Below are positions 1 to 5,561 of a stretch of DNA of 8,394 bases, one piece after another (position 1 is the first letter of the stretch; each line of letters starts with the position of its first letter). The stretch is taken from the NCBI GenBank assembly GCA_003488105.1, contig DNMS01000437.1, positions 1 to 8,394 on the forward strand. Direction: 5' to 3'. The DNA comes from Rhodospirillaceae bacterium (GTDB lineage: Bacteria > Pseudomonadota > Alphaproteobacteria > Rhodospirillales_A > Casp-alpha2). The translations under genes were made by a program, and so were the position numbers. Below the pieces are notes generated by a model. That model saw only the letters and a program-made list of their open reading frames with translations. It had not been told where the DNA came from and ran no database searches.

Positions 1-565
1 GGATACCCGGGCGCAGCTCGAACGCGGCCTTGCCGCCGTGGGCACCAAACACAAATACATCGAAGTCGATCTGTCGACCGCCGGGTCGTTGATGGAATCC
101 GGACGTCTTGACGGGTTCATTATCTATACCAATGCGGAAGCCACCACGGCTCCTTGGATCACCGAAGCGGGCTTGGCCACCAACTGGGTCGTCCTGAACC
201 CGACCAAGGAAGAGGAAGCCAAATTGAAGCAGGCCGGCCTCGCCGTTGTTGACGTCCCGGCCTCCGCTTTCAAGCGGGACATCGGCTCCCCCTCGGCCAA
301 GCTTTTGCCGTTCTACTATGGCTTCCATGTCGGAATGGAAATTCCGGAAGCAGACGTCTATCGCATGCTGAATATCATCGAAAAGAACGTCGATGAACTG
401 GTTAAGCTCGACAAGGCCTTTGCCCAATTGAAGGACATGAAGGGCATGCAGCGCCGCGGTGTCGAATCCTCGATCGACCTGGTTCCGGTCCATCCCGGGC
501 TGGCCAAGTGGATGAAGGAAAAGGGCGTCTGGGACGCCAAGTGGGATAGCCGCATCGCCAAGTAG
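1..565 (+). CDS. TAXI-family TRAP transporter solute-binding subunit (C-terminal part, 5' end cut by window edge)
   Basis: This is the periplasmic receptor of a TRAP uptake system, which binds a solute and hands it to the membrane permease encoded next. The reading frame is open from base 2, so the true start lies upstream of the window; the GTG at 38 is internal. About 187 residues are visible, whereas TAXI receptors are usually about 320 residues with an N-terminal signal peptide, so signal and first lobe are missing here. The family is recognised from the C-terminal layout: a stretch resembling FYYGFHVGMEIPEADVY, a helix like IIEKNVDELVKLD, then VPVHPGLAKWMKEKGVW, which matches the 'P-x-HPGA-x-x-Y/W-x-x-KG' ending of TAXI proteins. 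It ends in a tandem TAG-TAA stop. The permease gene follows on the same strand, as is normal for this class. Family assignment is fairly sure; the solute is unknown, though TAXI systems generally take organic acids or amino acids. Confidence 0.85.
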   Translation, partial: DTRAQLERGLAAVGTKHKYIEVDLSTAGSLMESGRLDGFIIYTNAEATTAPWITEAGLATNWVVLNPTKEEEAKLKQAGLAVVDVPASAFKRDIGSPSAKLLPFYYGFHVGMEIPEADVYRMLNIIEKNVDELVKLDKAFAQLKDMKGMQRRGVESSIDLVPVHPGLAKWMKEKGVWDAKWDSRIAK

Positions 566-570
566 TAACC

Positions 571-584
571 GCCGCTTTTGCGGC
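571..584 (+). other. Short intercistronic hairpin after the solute-binding gene
   Basis: GCCGC, loop TTTT, GCGGC form a perfect 5-bp stem five bases past the first stop codon of the binding-protein gene. No run of T follows, so it is not a classical intrinsic terminator. It sits just upstream of a much stronger hairpin, and together they occupy most of the gap. Confidence 0.5.
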
Positions 585-598
585 CACCACGAAAATCA

Positions 599-625
599 GG
601 GGCGGGTGCCCTTGGCGCCCGCCCC
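599..625 (+). promoter_or_regulatory. Strong 12-bp intercistronic hairpin between TRAP receptor and permease genes
   Basis: Bases 599-610 (GGGGCGGGTGCC) pair with 614-625 (GGCGCCCGCCCC) across a CTT loop. That gives 12 consecutive pairs, one of them a G-U wobble. No U-tract follows; the permease gene begins within 25 bases. In many binding-protein transporter operons such a structure protects the 3' end of the abundant receptor message or partly terminates transcription, lowering permease yield. That role is inferred here; the pairing itself is read directly. Confidence 0.65.
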
Positions 626-648
626 GCGTGATGTCGACAGGTATCAGC

Positions 649-2604
649 ATGTCCGCCTCCCCTTATCCGAAGCGCCTGACGGCCGCTCTTGACGGCCTCT
701 ATATGATTACGGCGACTATCTTTTTTGTTTATCTATTCAATTACTTCATTAGTGGCGAAGGTGGCCCGACGGTCCTCGCTGTGACCATGGTGCCCGTGTG
801 CTATGTCCTGTTTATTCTGCAGGCGCTGCGCACGAATGACCTGTACCCCAGCCTTGGTCCCATGACGAACATCGCCATCGGCGCCGTTCAGATCGGCCTG
901 GCGCTGGCCGTGCTTTATTACATTCGCTCGGAATTCTTCGCGATCCGTACCGACCGCGCCGGGTTCTGGAACACGACCGACATGATCATGGGCGGGATCA
1001 TGTCGTTGTTGATCCTGGAATATACGCGCAAGCGGTATTTCGTGATCCTGGTCCTCAATGTCGTGCTGGTTCTCTATGCGGTTTACGGCAACCATGTCGG
1101 CGGCATATTTCACCACCCGGGCATGAGTTGGGAACGCATCGTAACGGCCTCAAGCCTGGAAATGACGACGGGGGTCTATTCCCGGCTGCCGCAATTGGCG
1201 CTTACCCTGATCGGCTCGTTCATTCTGGTCCTCAGCGTTCTGCGCGCGTTCGGCGGGGTCGAATCAATTCTTCTGGGCGCCGGCCTGATCTCGGCGAAAT
1301 CGCCCTATGCTCTGCCGCAGGCGGCGGTTATTGGGTCCCTCGGTGTCGCTACGGTCAGTGGTTCGGGCGCGGCCAACGCCGCCGCGACGGGATCGGCAAC
1401 CATTCCGGCGATGATCCAATCGGGATTGCCGCGCGCAACGGCCGCGGCGATCGAGGCGGCGTCGTCCCTCGGCGGGCAGTTGATGCCGCCGATCATGGGG
1501 ATTTCCGCTTTTCTGATGGCTGACTTCCTGGGTGAAAGCTATTTCGATGTGGTCGCCCGTGGCTACGCACCGGCCGTCATCTACTTCGTCGCGCTGATCG
1601 TGTCGGTTTATCTGCTGTCGGTCCACTACCGCGCGGACACCGAGGTAACGCTGCCCGGTGGCACCTTCACGGTCGGTGACGCCGTCAACATCGGTGTGTT
1701 TGCCATGGTCGTGTTCGGGCTGATCGGGCTGATGGCGGTCACCCATATGGCGGCCATGATCGCCGCCTTGACCATATTCGTGATGGTGGCACCGGTCATG
1801 TTCAGTATTGATGCCTACCGTCGTTTCAGGGTGGAAGGCAGGCCGTCGATCCGCCAGTTGCTGACCCCGATCGGGCGCATGATCGACGCGTTCTCGTCCA
1901 TGACGGCGGATCTGACTCTGCTGCTTGCGGCTTTGTCCATCATGACGGGCGTGTTCGTCATTACCGGCATTCCGACCAAGGTCGGCGTGCTGATGCTGGA
2001 AGCCGCCGGGATCAACCTGATCGCCATGGCGGTGATTGCCTTCCTGTTCGGCGCCCTGGTCGGTACCGGCCTGCCGCCGGCCCCGACCTATATCCTGACC
2101 GCCTTGGTCATCGCGCCGCCCATGATCAAGGCCGGCGTCGATCCCTGGGTCGTCCATTTCTACGCCTTTTTCCTGGCGGTCTGGGGCGAGTTGACGCCGC
2201 CCACTTCGGTCGTCGCCGCGGTCACGGCGAAGATTGCGGATGCGTCGTTCATGCGAACGTTGGGCCGCGCGCTGATGCTCTGTGTTTCCCTGTTCACCCT
2301 GATGGCGGGCGTCTTCATCCGCCCGGAACTGGTGATTAAGCCCGGGGTGGATCAGCTTGCCGCACTCGGCCTCATTCTCGTGCCGACCTTGGGCATCGTT
2401 TTCGCCCTTCAAGCCCGCTTCGCCACGGACCGAATGAAGAATTTGACGGCGCGTGGCGTGCTGATGATGGTGTCCCTGTTCGCGCTGCTGTATCCGGATG
2501 ACGCCATTGCCGCGATCGCCTGCGTGCCGGTTGTGCTGATCATCGCCGCCTGGGTGCTGTACCAGCGGCCGCGGCAGATCAGGGCCGCCAAGGCGTCCGG
2601 CTGA
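649..2604 (+). CDS. TRAP transporter permease, fused 4TM/12TM (DctQ-DctM-like) type
   Basis: This integral inner-membrane permease of a TAXI-type TRAP system performs secondary, ion-driven uptake of the solute delivered by the receptor encoded upstream. It has about 651 residues, the usual size of fused TRAP permeases. The N-terminal part (about residues 15-150) is a small-subunit-like set of membrane helices. The large DctM-like part follows, with a signature near 235-256 (VSGSGAANAAATGSATIP), then EAASSLGGQLMPPIMG near 269-284. The inverted second half has GTGLPPAPTY near 471 and GELTPPTSVVAAVTAKIA further on. I chose ATG 649 because AGG at 639-641 sits 7 nt upstream. GTG 628 and ATG 631 are also in frame, but they lie directly behind the 599-625 stem with no Shine-Dalgarno, and they would add only 7 or 6 residues. 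The gene ends in TGA, followed in frame by TAA. Substrate specificity cannot be read from the permease. Confidence 0.92.
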   Translation: MSASPYPKRLTAALDGLYMITATIFFVYLFNYFISGEGGPTVLAVTMVPVCYVLFILQALRTNDLYPSLGPMTNIAIGAVQIGLALAVLYYIRSEFFAIRTDRAGFWNTTDMIMGGIMSLLILEYTRKRYFVILVLNVVLVLYAVYGNHVGGIFHHPGMSWERIVTASSLEMTTGVYSRLPQLALTLIGSFILVLSVLRAFGGVESILLGAGLISAKSPYALPQAAVIGSLGVATVSGSGAANAAATGSATIPAMIQSGLPRATAAAIEAASSLGGQLMPPIMGISAFLMADFLGESYFDVVARGYAPAVIYFVALIVSVYLLSVHYRADTEVTLPGGTFTVGDAVNIGVFAMVVFGLIGLMAVTHMAAMIAALTIFVMVAPVMFSIDAYRRFRVEGRPSIRQLLTPIGRMIDAFSSMTADLTLLLAALSIMTGVFVITGIPTKVGVLMLEAAGINLIAMAVIAFLFGALVGTGLPPAPTYILTALVIAPPMIKAGVDPWVVHFYAFFLAVWGELTPPTSVVAAVTAKIADASFMRTLGRALMLCVSLFTLMAGVFIRPELVIKPGVDQLAALGLILVPTLGIVFALQARFATDRMKNLTARGVLMMVSLFALLYPDDAIAAIACVPVVLIIAAWVLYQRPRQIRAAKASG

Positions 2605-2607
2605 TAA

Positions 2608-2636
2608 AATCTCAACCCGTGCCCAGATAATCTCAA
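2608..2636. repeat. 8-bp direct repeat AATCTCAA, 21-bp period
   Basis: AATCTCAA occurs at 2608-2615 and again at 2629-2636, each preceded by GATAA- or GATA-type sequence. The copies start 21 bp apart, which is two helical turns, in the 97-base gap between the permease and the ThDP enzyme genes. The spacing would suit a regulator dimer, but two 8-mers is a small sample and chance is possible. The first copy overlaps the region immediately after the permease stop. Confidence 0.4.
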
Positions 2637-2649
2637 TTGGCGGGCAGGG
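2616..2649 (+). other. Possible hairpin in the permease-decarboxylase gap
   Basis: CCCGTGCCC (2616-2624) can pair with GGGCAGGG (2642-2649), giving eight pairs with G2619 bulged and a 17-base loop. The loop contains the second AATCTCAA copy. A long loop and no following T-run make terminator function unlikely. It may be an mRNA boundary or processing element, or incidental in GC-rich DNA. Confidence 0.3.
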
Positions 2650-2701
2650 GGCATCGTTTCTAAAGTCATCACACCCGCAACGGACGGAACAGCCAAGAAC
2701 C

Positions 2702-3223
2702 ATGACAGAAAATTACGCCTGGGCGCCGGATATCTACGACGTCCTTAAGGATCTGGATGTGCGCCAAGTCGCCTACGTCCCCGACGCGGGCCATGCCCGC
2801 CTTCTCAAGATGTGCGAAGCGGACAACGCCATGCGCTGCATTCCGCTGACGACCGAGGAAGAGGGCATATCGCTTTCCGCGGGCGCTTGGCTGGGGGGCG
2901 AGCGGGCGGTGATGCTGCTTCAGTCCTCGGGCGTGGGTAACTGCATCAACATGATCTCGCTGGCCAATACCTGCCGCTTCCCGCTGTTGATGCTGGTGAC
3001 CATGCGGGCCCAGTGGCGCGAATTCAATCCCTGGCAGAAACCCATGGGTGAGGGCACGCAGCCGGTCTTGGAAGCCATGGGCGTGAAGGTCACGCAAGTG
3101 GACGACCCGGACCAAGTCGGCGAGACCGTGCGCTCGGCCGGTGAACAGGCCTATGGCTGGCCGGACATGGCGGCGGTGCTTCTGCATCAGAAGCTGATGC
3201 CCGTGAAAACCTTCGGCAAGTAA
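2702..3223 (+). CDS. Split ThDP-dependent decarboxylase, alpha (PYR-domain) subunit; sulfopyruvate/phosphonopyruvate decarboxylase-like
   Basis: This is the pyrimidine-binding half of a two-chain thiamine-diphosphate enzyme, cytoplasmic, expected to act on a 2-oxo acid. The 173-residue length fits a lone PYR domain, as in archaeal sulfopyruvate decarboxylase alpha (ComD). Visible markers are TTEEEG at 50-55, where E53 aligns best with the catalytic glutamate that activates the ThDP pyrimidine; AGAWLGGERAVMLLQSSGVGN at about 60-80, the usual PYR core; and a tail with REFNPWQKPMG at about 106-116 and LEAMGV. The partner PP-domain gene starts 15 nt after the stop. The upstream Shine-Dalgarno is weak (only short purine runs such as 2686-2688, too far away). 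Known relatives decarboxylate sulfopyruvate or phosphonopyruvate to the aldehyde. The true substrate is undetermined, so I give no gene symbol. Family confidence is high, substrate confidence low. Confidence 0.85.
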   Translation: MTENYAWAPDIYDVLKDLDVRQVAYVPDAGHARLLKMCEADNAMRCIPLTTEEEGISLSAGAWLGGERAVMLLQSSGVGNCINMISLANTCRFPLLMLVTMRAQWREFNPWQKPMGEGTQPVLEAMGVKVTQVDDPDQVGETVRSAGEQAYGWPDMAAVLLHQKLMPVKTFGK

Positions 3224-3238
3224 GGCAGGGAAACGAAC

Positions 3239-3847
3239 ATGGACAAGCAACGCGCCGACAATTACGAACTGCACCGCCGCGAGGTCGCCAAGACCCTGCT
3301 GAAGGACCGCGACGACGATTTCCTGGTCGTCACCGGCCTGGGCTCCCCCAACTGGGACGCCACCAATGCCGGCGACCATCCCCTGACATTCCCGCTCTGG
3401 GGTGCCATGGGCGGGGCCGCCACCATGGGTCTGGGCCTGGCGACCGCGCAGCCGACCAAGCGGGTCATGGTGATGACCGGCGACGGGGAAATGCTGATGG
3501 CCCTGGGCTCATTCGCGACCATCGCCGCCCAGGGGGTGGAAAACCTCGCCATCGTCGTGTTCGACAACGAACGCTATGGTGAAACGGGTATGCAGGCGAC
3601 CCATACCGCCGGCCCCGTCGACATGGCCGCCGTCGCCAAGGCCTGTGGCTTTCCGGTCACGGCCACGGTCAAGACCGAAACCGAATTGATGGAGGCCCTG
3701 CCGCTGATCAAGGAAACCAAGGGGCCGGTGTTCGTCGACATCAAGGTCAAGGCCGAGCCGCTGCCCTTCATCCTGCCGACAAAGGACGGCGTGCATCTGA
3801 AGAACCGGTTCCGGGAAAAGCTGTTGGGGCCGGACAGCCTGCTTTAG
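3239..3847 (+). CDS. Split ThDP-dependent decarboxylase, beta (ThDP/Mg-binding PP-domain) subunit
   Basis: This is the diphosphate- and Mg-binding half of the enzyme whose PYR subunit is encoded just upstream; active sites should form at the alpha-beta interface. It has 202 residues, the size of a single PP domain. The cofactor motif is clear: GDGE at 81-84 and DNERYGETG at 109-117, with N110 placed 26 residues after GDG, matching the GDG-x(~26)-N consensus. Before it lies LWGAMGGAATMGLGLA at about 53-68, equivalent to the GSMG-type loop of ComE and phosphonopyruvate decarboxylase. The Shine-Dalgarno AGGGA (3227-3231) is 7 nt from the ATG. The ERYGETG segment after the catalytic Asn differs from my memory of the sulfopyruvate enzymes (GVYxSTGG-like), suggesting a separate substrate subgroup; this is inference. 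It may also perform carboligation rather than simple decarboxylation. Confidence 0.87.
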   Translation: MDKQRADNYELHRREVAKTLLKDRDDDFLVVTGLGSPNWDATNAGDHPLTFPLWGAMGGAATMGLGLATAQPTKRVMVMTGDGEMLMALGSFATIAAQGVENLAIVVFDNERYGETGMQATHTAGPVDMAAVAKACGFPVTATVKTETELMEALPLIKETKGPVFVDIKVKAEPLPFILPTKDGVHLKNRFREKLLGPDSLL

Positions 3848-3886
3848 GATATCGCCCAACGACTAACTGTCTTAGGGAGAGCGGCC

Positions 3887-4303
3887 ATGAGCGGCGACGA
3901 TCTGGCGGGCGTACAGGCCTGCATCCAGGCTTATCTTGACGGGCTCTACAAGGGCGACATGGGTCTGCTGTTCAAGACGGCGTTCCACCCGGATGCCCGC
4001 ATGAACGCGGCCGATGTGGGCGGTGAGCGCATCCATTGGACCATGGCCGAGTTCGAAAAGGTGATCCTTGAGCGCGGATCGCCCGAGGCCGCAGGCTATC
4101 CTCGCAAGGAGCGCATCGTTTCCATCGACTTCGCCGGGCCGGACACGGCCAACGTGAAGGTCGAGGTCCTGGTCGGCAAACGCGATTTCACGGACCTTTT
4201 GGCCTGCATCCGCATCGACGGCGACTGGAAGATCATCGCCAAGACCTATTGCCTGACCCGCGAGTACGCGACGAAAGAAGACGTCCTCGCCGCGGTGGTC
4301 TAG
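3887..4303 (+). CDS. NTF2/SnoaL-fold small protein, putative lumazine-binding (DUF4440-like) family
   Basis: A 138-residue soluble protein with the alpha+beta cone layout of the NTF2 superfamily. Helix 1 is about residues 4-20 (AGVQACIQAYLDGLYKGD). The segment LLFKTAFHPDARM follows at about 27-39, a common pattern in Lumazine_bd_2/SnoaL-like proteins. The C-terminal beta strands run through VKVEVLVGKRDFTDLLACIRIDG and GDWKIIAKTYCL. The Shine-Dalgarno AGGGAGA (3874-3880) lies 6 nt before the ATG. Only 39 nt separate it from the ThDP beta-subunit gene, so cotranscription with the decarboxylase pair is likely. NTF2-fold proteins serve as isomerases, hydratases, small-ligand binders or enzyme accessory subunits, and nothing in the sequence selects one of these. 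Fold assignment is good; a link to the decarboxylase reaction is inference from neighbourhood only. Confidence 0.75.
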   Translation: MSGDDLAGVQACIQAYLDGLYKGDMGLLFKTAFHPDARMNAADVGGERIHWTMAEFEKVILERGSPEAAGYPRKERIVSIDFAGPDTANVKVEVLVGKRDFTDLLACIRIDGDWKIIAKTYCLTREYATKEDVLAAVV

Positions 4304-4317
4304 TCCTTAAGTACAGG

Positions 4318-4343
4318 TTTCGGCCATTTTCGGCCTTTCTGGC
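4318..4343. repeat. Tandem TTTCGGCC short repeats just after the NTF2-like gene
   Basis: TTTCGGCC occurs at 4318-4325 and 4328-4335, exactly one helical turn apart, and a degenerate copy TTTCTGGC follows at 4336-4343. The same bases can be read as a weak 4-bp hairpin (GGCC 4322-4325 with GGCC 4332-4335) followed by TTTCT, a poor intrinsic terminator for the upstream genes. Either reading is tentative. Confidence 0.3.
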
Positions 4344-4369
4344 ATGCATGTTGCTGTGTGTGACTTGTC

Positions 4370-4390
4370 GAACGCGCGCTGTGCGCATTC
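4370..4390. promoter_or_regulatory. Imperfect inverted repeat upstream of the histidine kinase
   Basis: GAACGCGC (4370-4377) and GCGCATTC (4383-4390) are inverted repeats with one mismatch around a 5-base centre, 40 bases before the kinase ATG. This could be an operator or a hairpin in the leader. I see no convincing -35/-10 pair around it. Confidence 0.25.
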
Positions 4391-4429
4391 ACGGGCATAT
4401 CGTCAATCACATTGAGCAACCCTGTTCAC

Positions 4430-5455
4430 ATGCGAAATAACCCCAACAATCTTATCCTGGCCGTCATCGGCGGGATTTTGATCGCAACCTTCACCCATCT
4501 GCTTGCCGCCGACATGGACCCGATGGAACGTTGGCATGAATTCGCCAAGGCCCACGAAAACTGGGATTTGGACGAGATGCCGCTGATCGCCGTTTCGCTG
4601 GTCATCTATGTCTTCATCCTGCTGTTTAGGCAAATCCGCATCAACAAGGGCCTGATCGAGCGGACGAAGGCGGACAACCATCGCCGTAGAGTGGTCGCGA
4701 ATGAACTGCGCGAGGCTCTGGCCACGCGGGATGGGTTCTTTGCGGCGATGAGCCACGACCTGAAAACCCCGGTCAACAGCATCATGGGATTTTCCGAAAT
4801 GATGAAGTCAGAGGCCTTTGGGCCTCTGGGGCATGCGAAATACGCCGAATACGCCGAAGACATCAATCGAGCGTCGCAGATGCTTGACCTGACGATTTCG
4901 CAAATTCTCGATATCTCACGTGTGAATTCCGATGACCAGCTGGCCATTCGGGAAGAGAAATTCGATCTGATGGACGAACTGCGCTTCTGCCGGAAATTGA
5001 TTGCCGGATGGAAGGGCGGGCGACAGATGATCACGGTTTCCGGGAACGTGCCGCCGGTGGATATCGTTTTTGACCGGACCCTGTTCCGCCGTTACGTCAT
5101 CAACCTGCTGACGAACGCGGTGAAGTATGCAGGCCGGAACGCGGATGTCGGTATTCATGTGCTCTGCACGGGGCCGGGGAACCCCGTATACCTGACGGTC
5201 TATGACAACGGGGTAGGGCTGCACGGCAATCGTCTGGCCGATGCCGAGCAACGGTATGTACGGATGAACGAAAACTCCGATTCCTATGTTGACAGTGCGG
5301 GCCTGGGCCTTTGGATCGTCAAAAAGATCGCCGAGGCGCATGACTGCGAGTTCTCGATCAAGTCCGGTTCCGGTCACGGTTTCCGTGTCATTATGGAAAT
5401 TCCGCCGACGCGTATCATGGCCGCCGACCCCAAGGTGTTCGAAATCGCCTGCTAG
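4430..5455 (+). CDS. Membrane-bound sensor histidine kinase (HisKA-HATPase_c), orphan
   Basis: This is an inner-membrane ATP-dependent autokinase that should pass phosphate to a response regulator not present in the window. It has about 341 residues from ATG 4430. Two membrane helices (about 8-26 and 52-67) flank a periplasmic loop of only about 25 residues, with no PAS, HAMP or large sensor domain. A charged linker (about 72-100) leads to the H-box MSHDLKTPVNSIMGFSEM, phospho-acceptor H109. The N-box follows (RRYVINLLTNAVKYA, N225 and N229), then the G1 box DNGVGL at 259-264 and the G2 box AGLGLWIVKKIAEAH around 290-304. No GC-rich Shine-Dalgarno precedes either ATG 4430 or the in-frame TTG 4412, so the start is uncertain by 6 residues and translation may be weak. 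Catalytic residues look intact, so an active kinase is expected. The signal sensed is unknown; its position inside a metabolic gene row suggests control of transport or catabolism. Confidence 0.9.
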   Translation: MRNNPNNLILAVIGGILIATFTHLLAADMDPMERWHEFAKAHENWDLDEMPLIAVSLVIYVFILLFRQIRINKGLIERTKADNHRRRVVANELREALATRDGFFAAMSHDLKTPVNSIMGFSEMMKSEAFGPLGHAKYAEYAEDINRASQMLDLTISQILDISRVNSDDQLAIREEKFDLMDELRFCRKLIAGWKGGRQMITVSGNVPPVDIVFDRTLFRRYVINLLTNAVKYAGRNADVGIHVLCTGPGNPVYLTVYDNGVGLHGNRLADAEQRYVRMNENSDSYVDSAGLGLWIVKKIAEAHDCEFSIKSGSGHGFRVIMEIPPTRIMAADPKVFEIAC

Positions 5456-5499
5456 GGTTTCGCCTCCGTGGCGGGGCCGCGGGATCGGCGTTGGCCCTA

Positions 5500-5527
5500 T
5501 TGGATTCCGCTGCCTGCCTGATAGGAT
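5500..5527 (+). promoter_or_regulatory. Weak sigma-70-like promoter candidate before the aldehyde dehydrogenase gene
   Basis: TTGGAT (5500-5505) and TAGGAT (5522-5527) are separated by 16 bp, with about three and four matches to the -35 and -10 consensus. A start near 5534 would give a leader of roughly 28 nt to GTG 5562. The match is poor; the gap after the kinase gene simply leaves room for a separate promoter. Confidence 0.2.
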
Positions 5528-5548
5528 TGTCTCCAACATGGCCAATAT

Positions 5549-5555
5549 GGAGGAG
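5549..5555 (+). promoter_or_regulatory. Shine-Dalgarno GGAGGAG that fixes the aldehyde dehydrogenase start
   Basis: GGAGGAG lies 6 nt before GTG 5562 and is by far the best ribosome site in the region. The upstream in-frame ATGs at 5538 and 5547 have no comparable site, and 5547 overlaps this one. CTCCA at 5531-5535 can pair with TGGAG at 5548-5552, which would hide half of the site. Confidence 0.7.
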
Positions 5556-5561
5556 ACGACC

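Noticed and set aside
599..625. Reading the 12-bp hairpin as a rho-independent terminator
   Set aside because: No U-rich run follows the stem, and the permease gene that functions with the upstream receptor starts 23 bases later.
1128..1523. A plus-strand open frame of 131 codons inside the permease gene
   Set aside because: It is an out-of-frame shadow crossing the conserved DctM signature of the real gene.
1264..2703. A 479-codon open frame on the minus strand opposite the TRAP permease
   Set aside because: The translation is dominated by Arg, His, Gln, Asp and Gly with no recognisable motif, while the opposite strand encodes a clear permease.
5286..5561. A longer N-terminus for the aldehyde dehydrogenase, from 5286, or from ATG 5538
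   Set aside because: The extension from 5286 overlaps the kinase C-terminus and encodes an Arg/Ser/Pro-rich stretch unlike any ALDH. ATG 5538 lacks a good Shine-Dalgarno, whereas GGAGGAG is correctly placed for GTG 5562.
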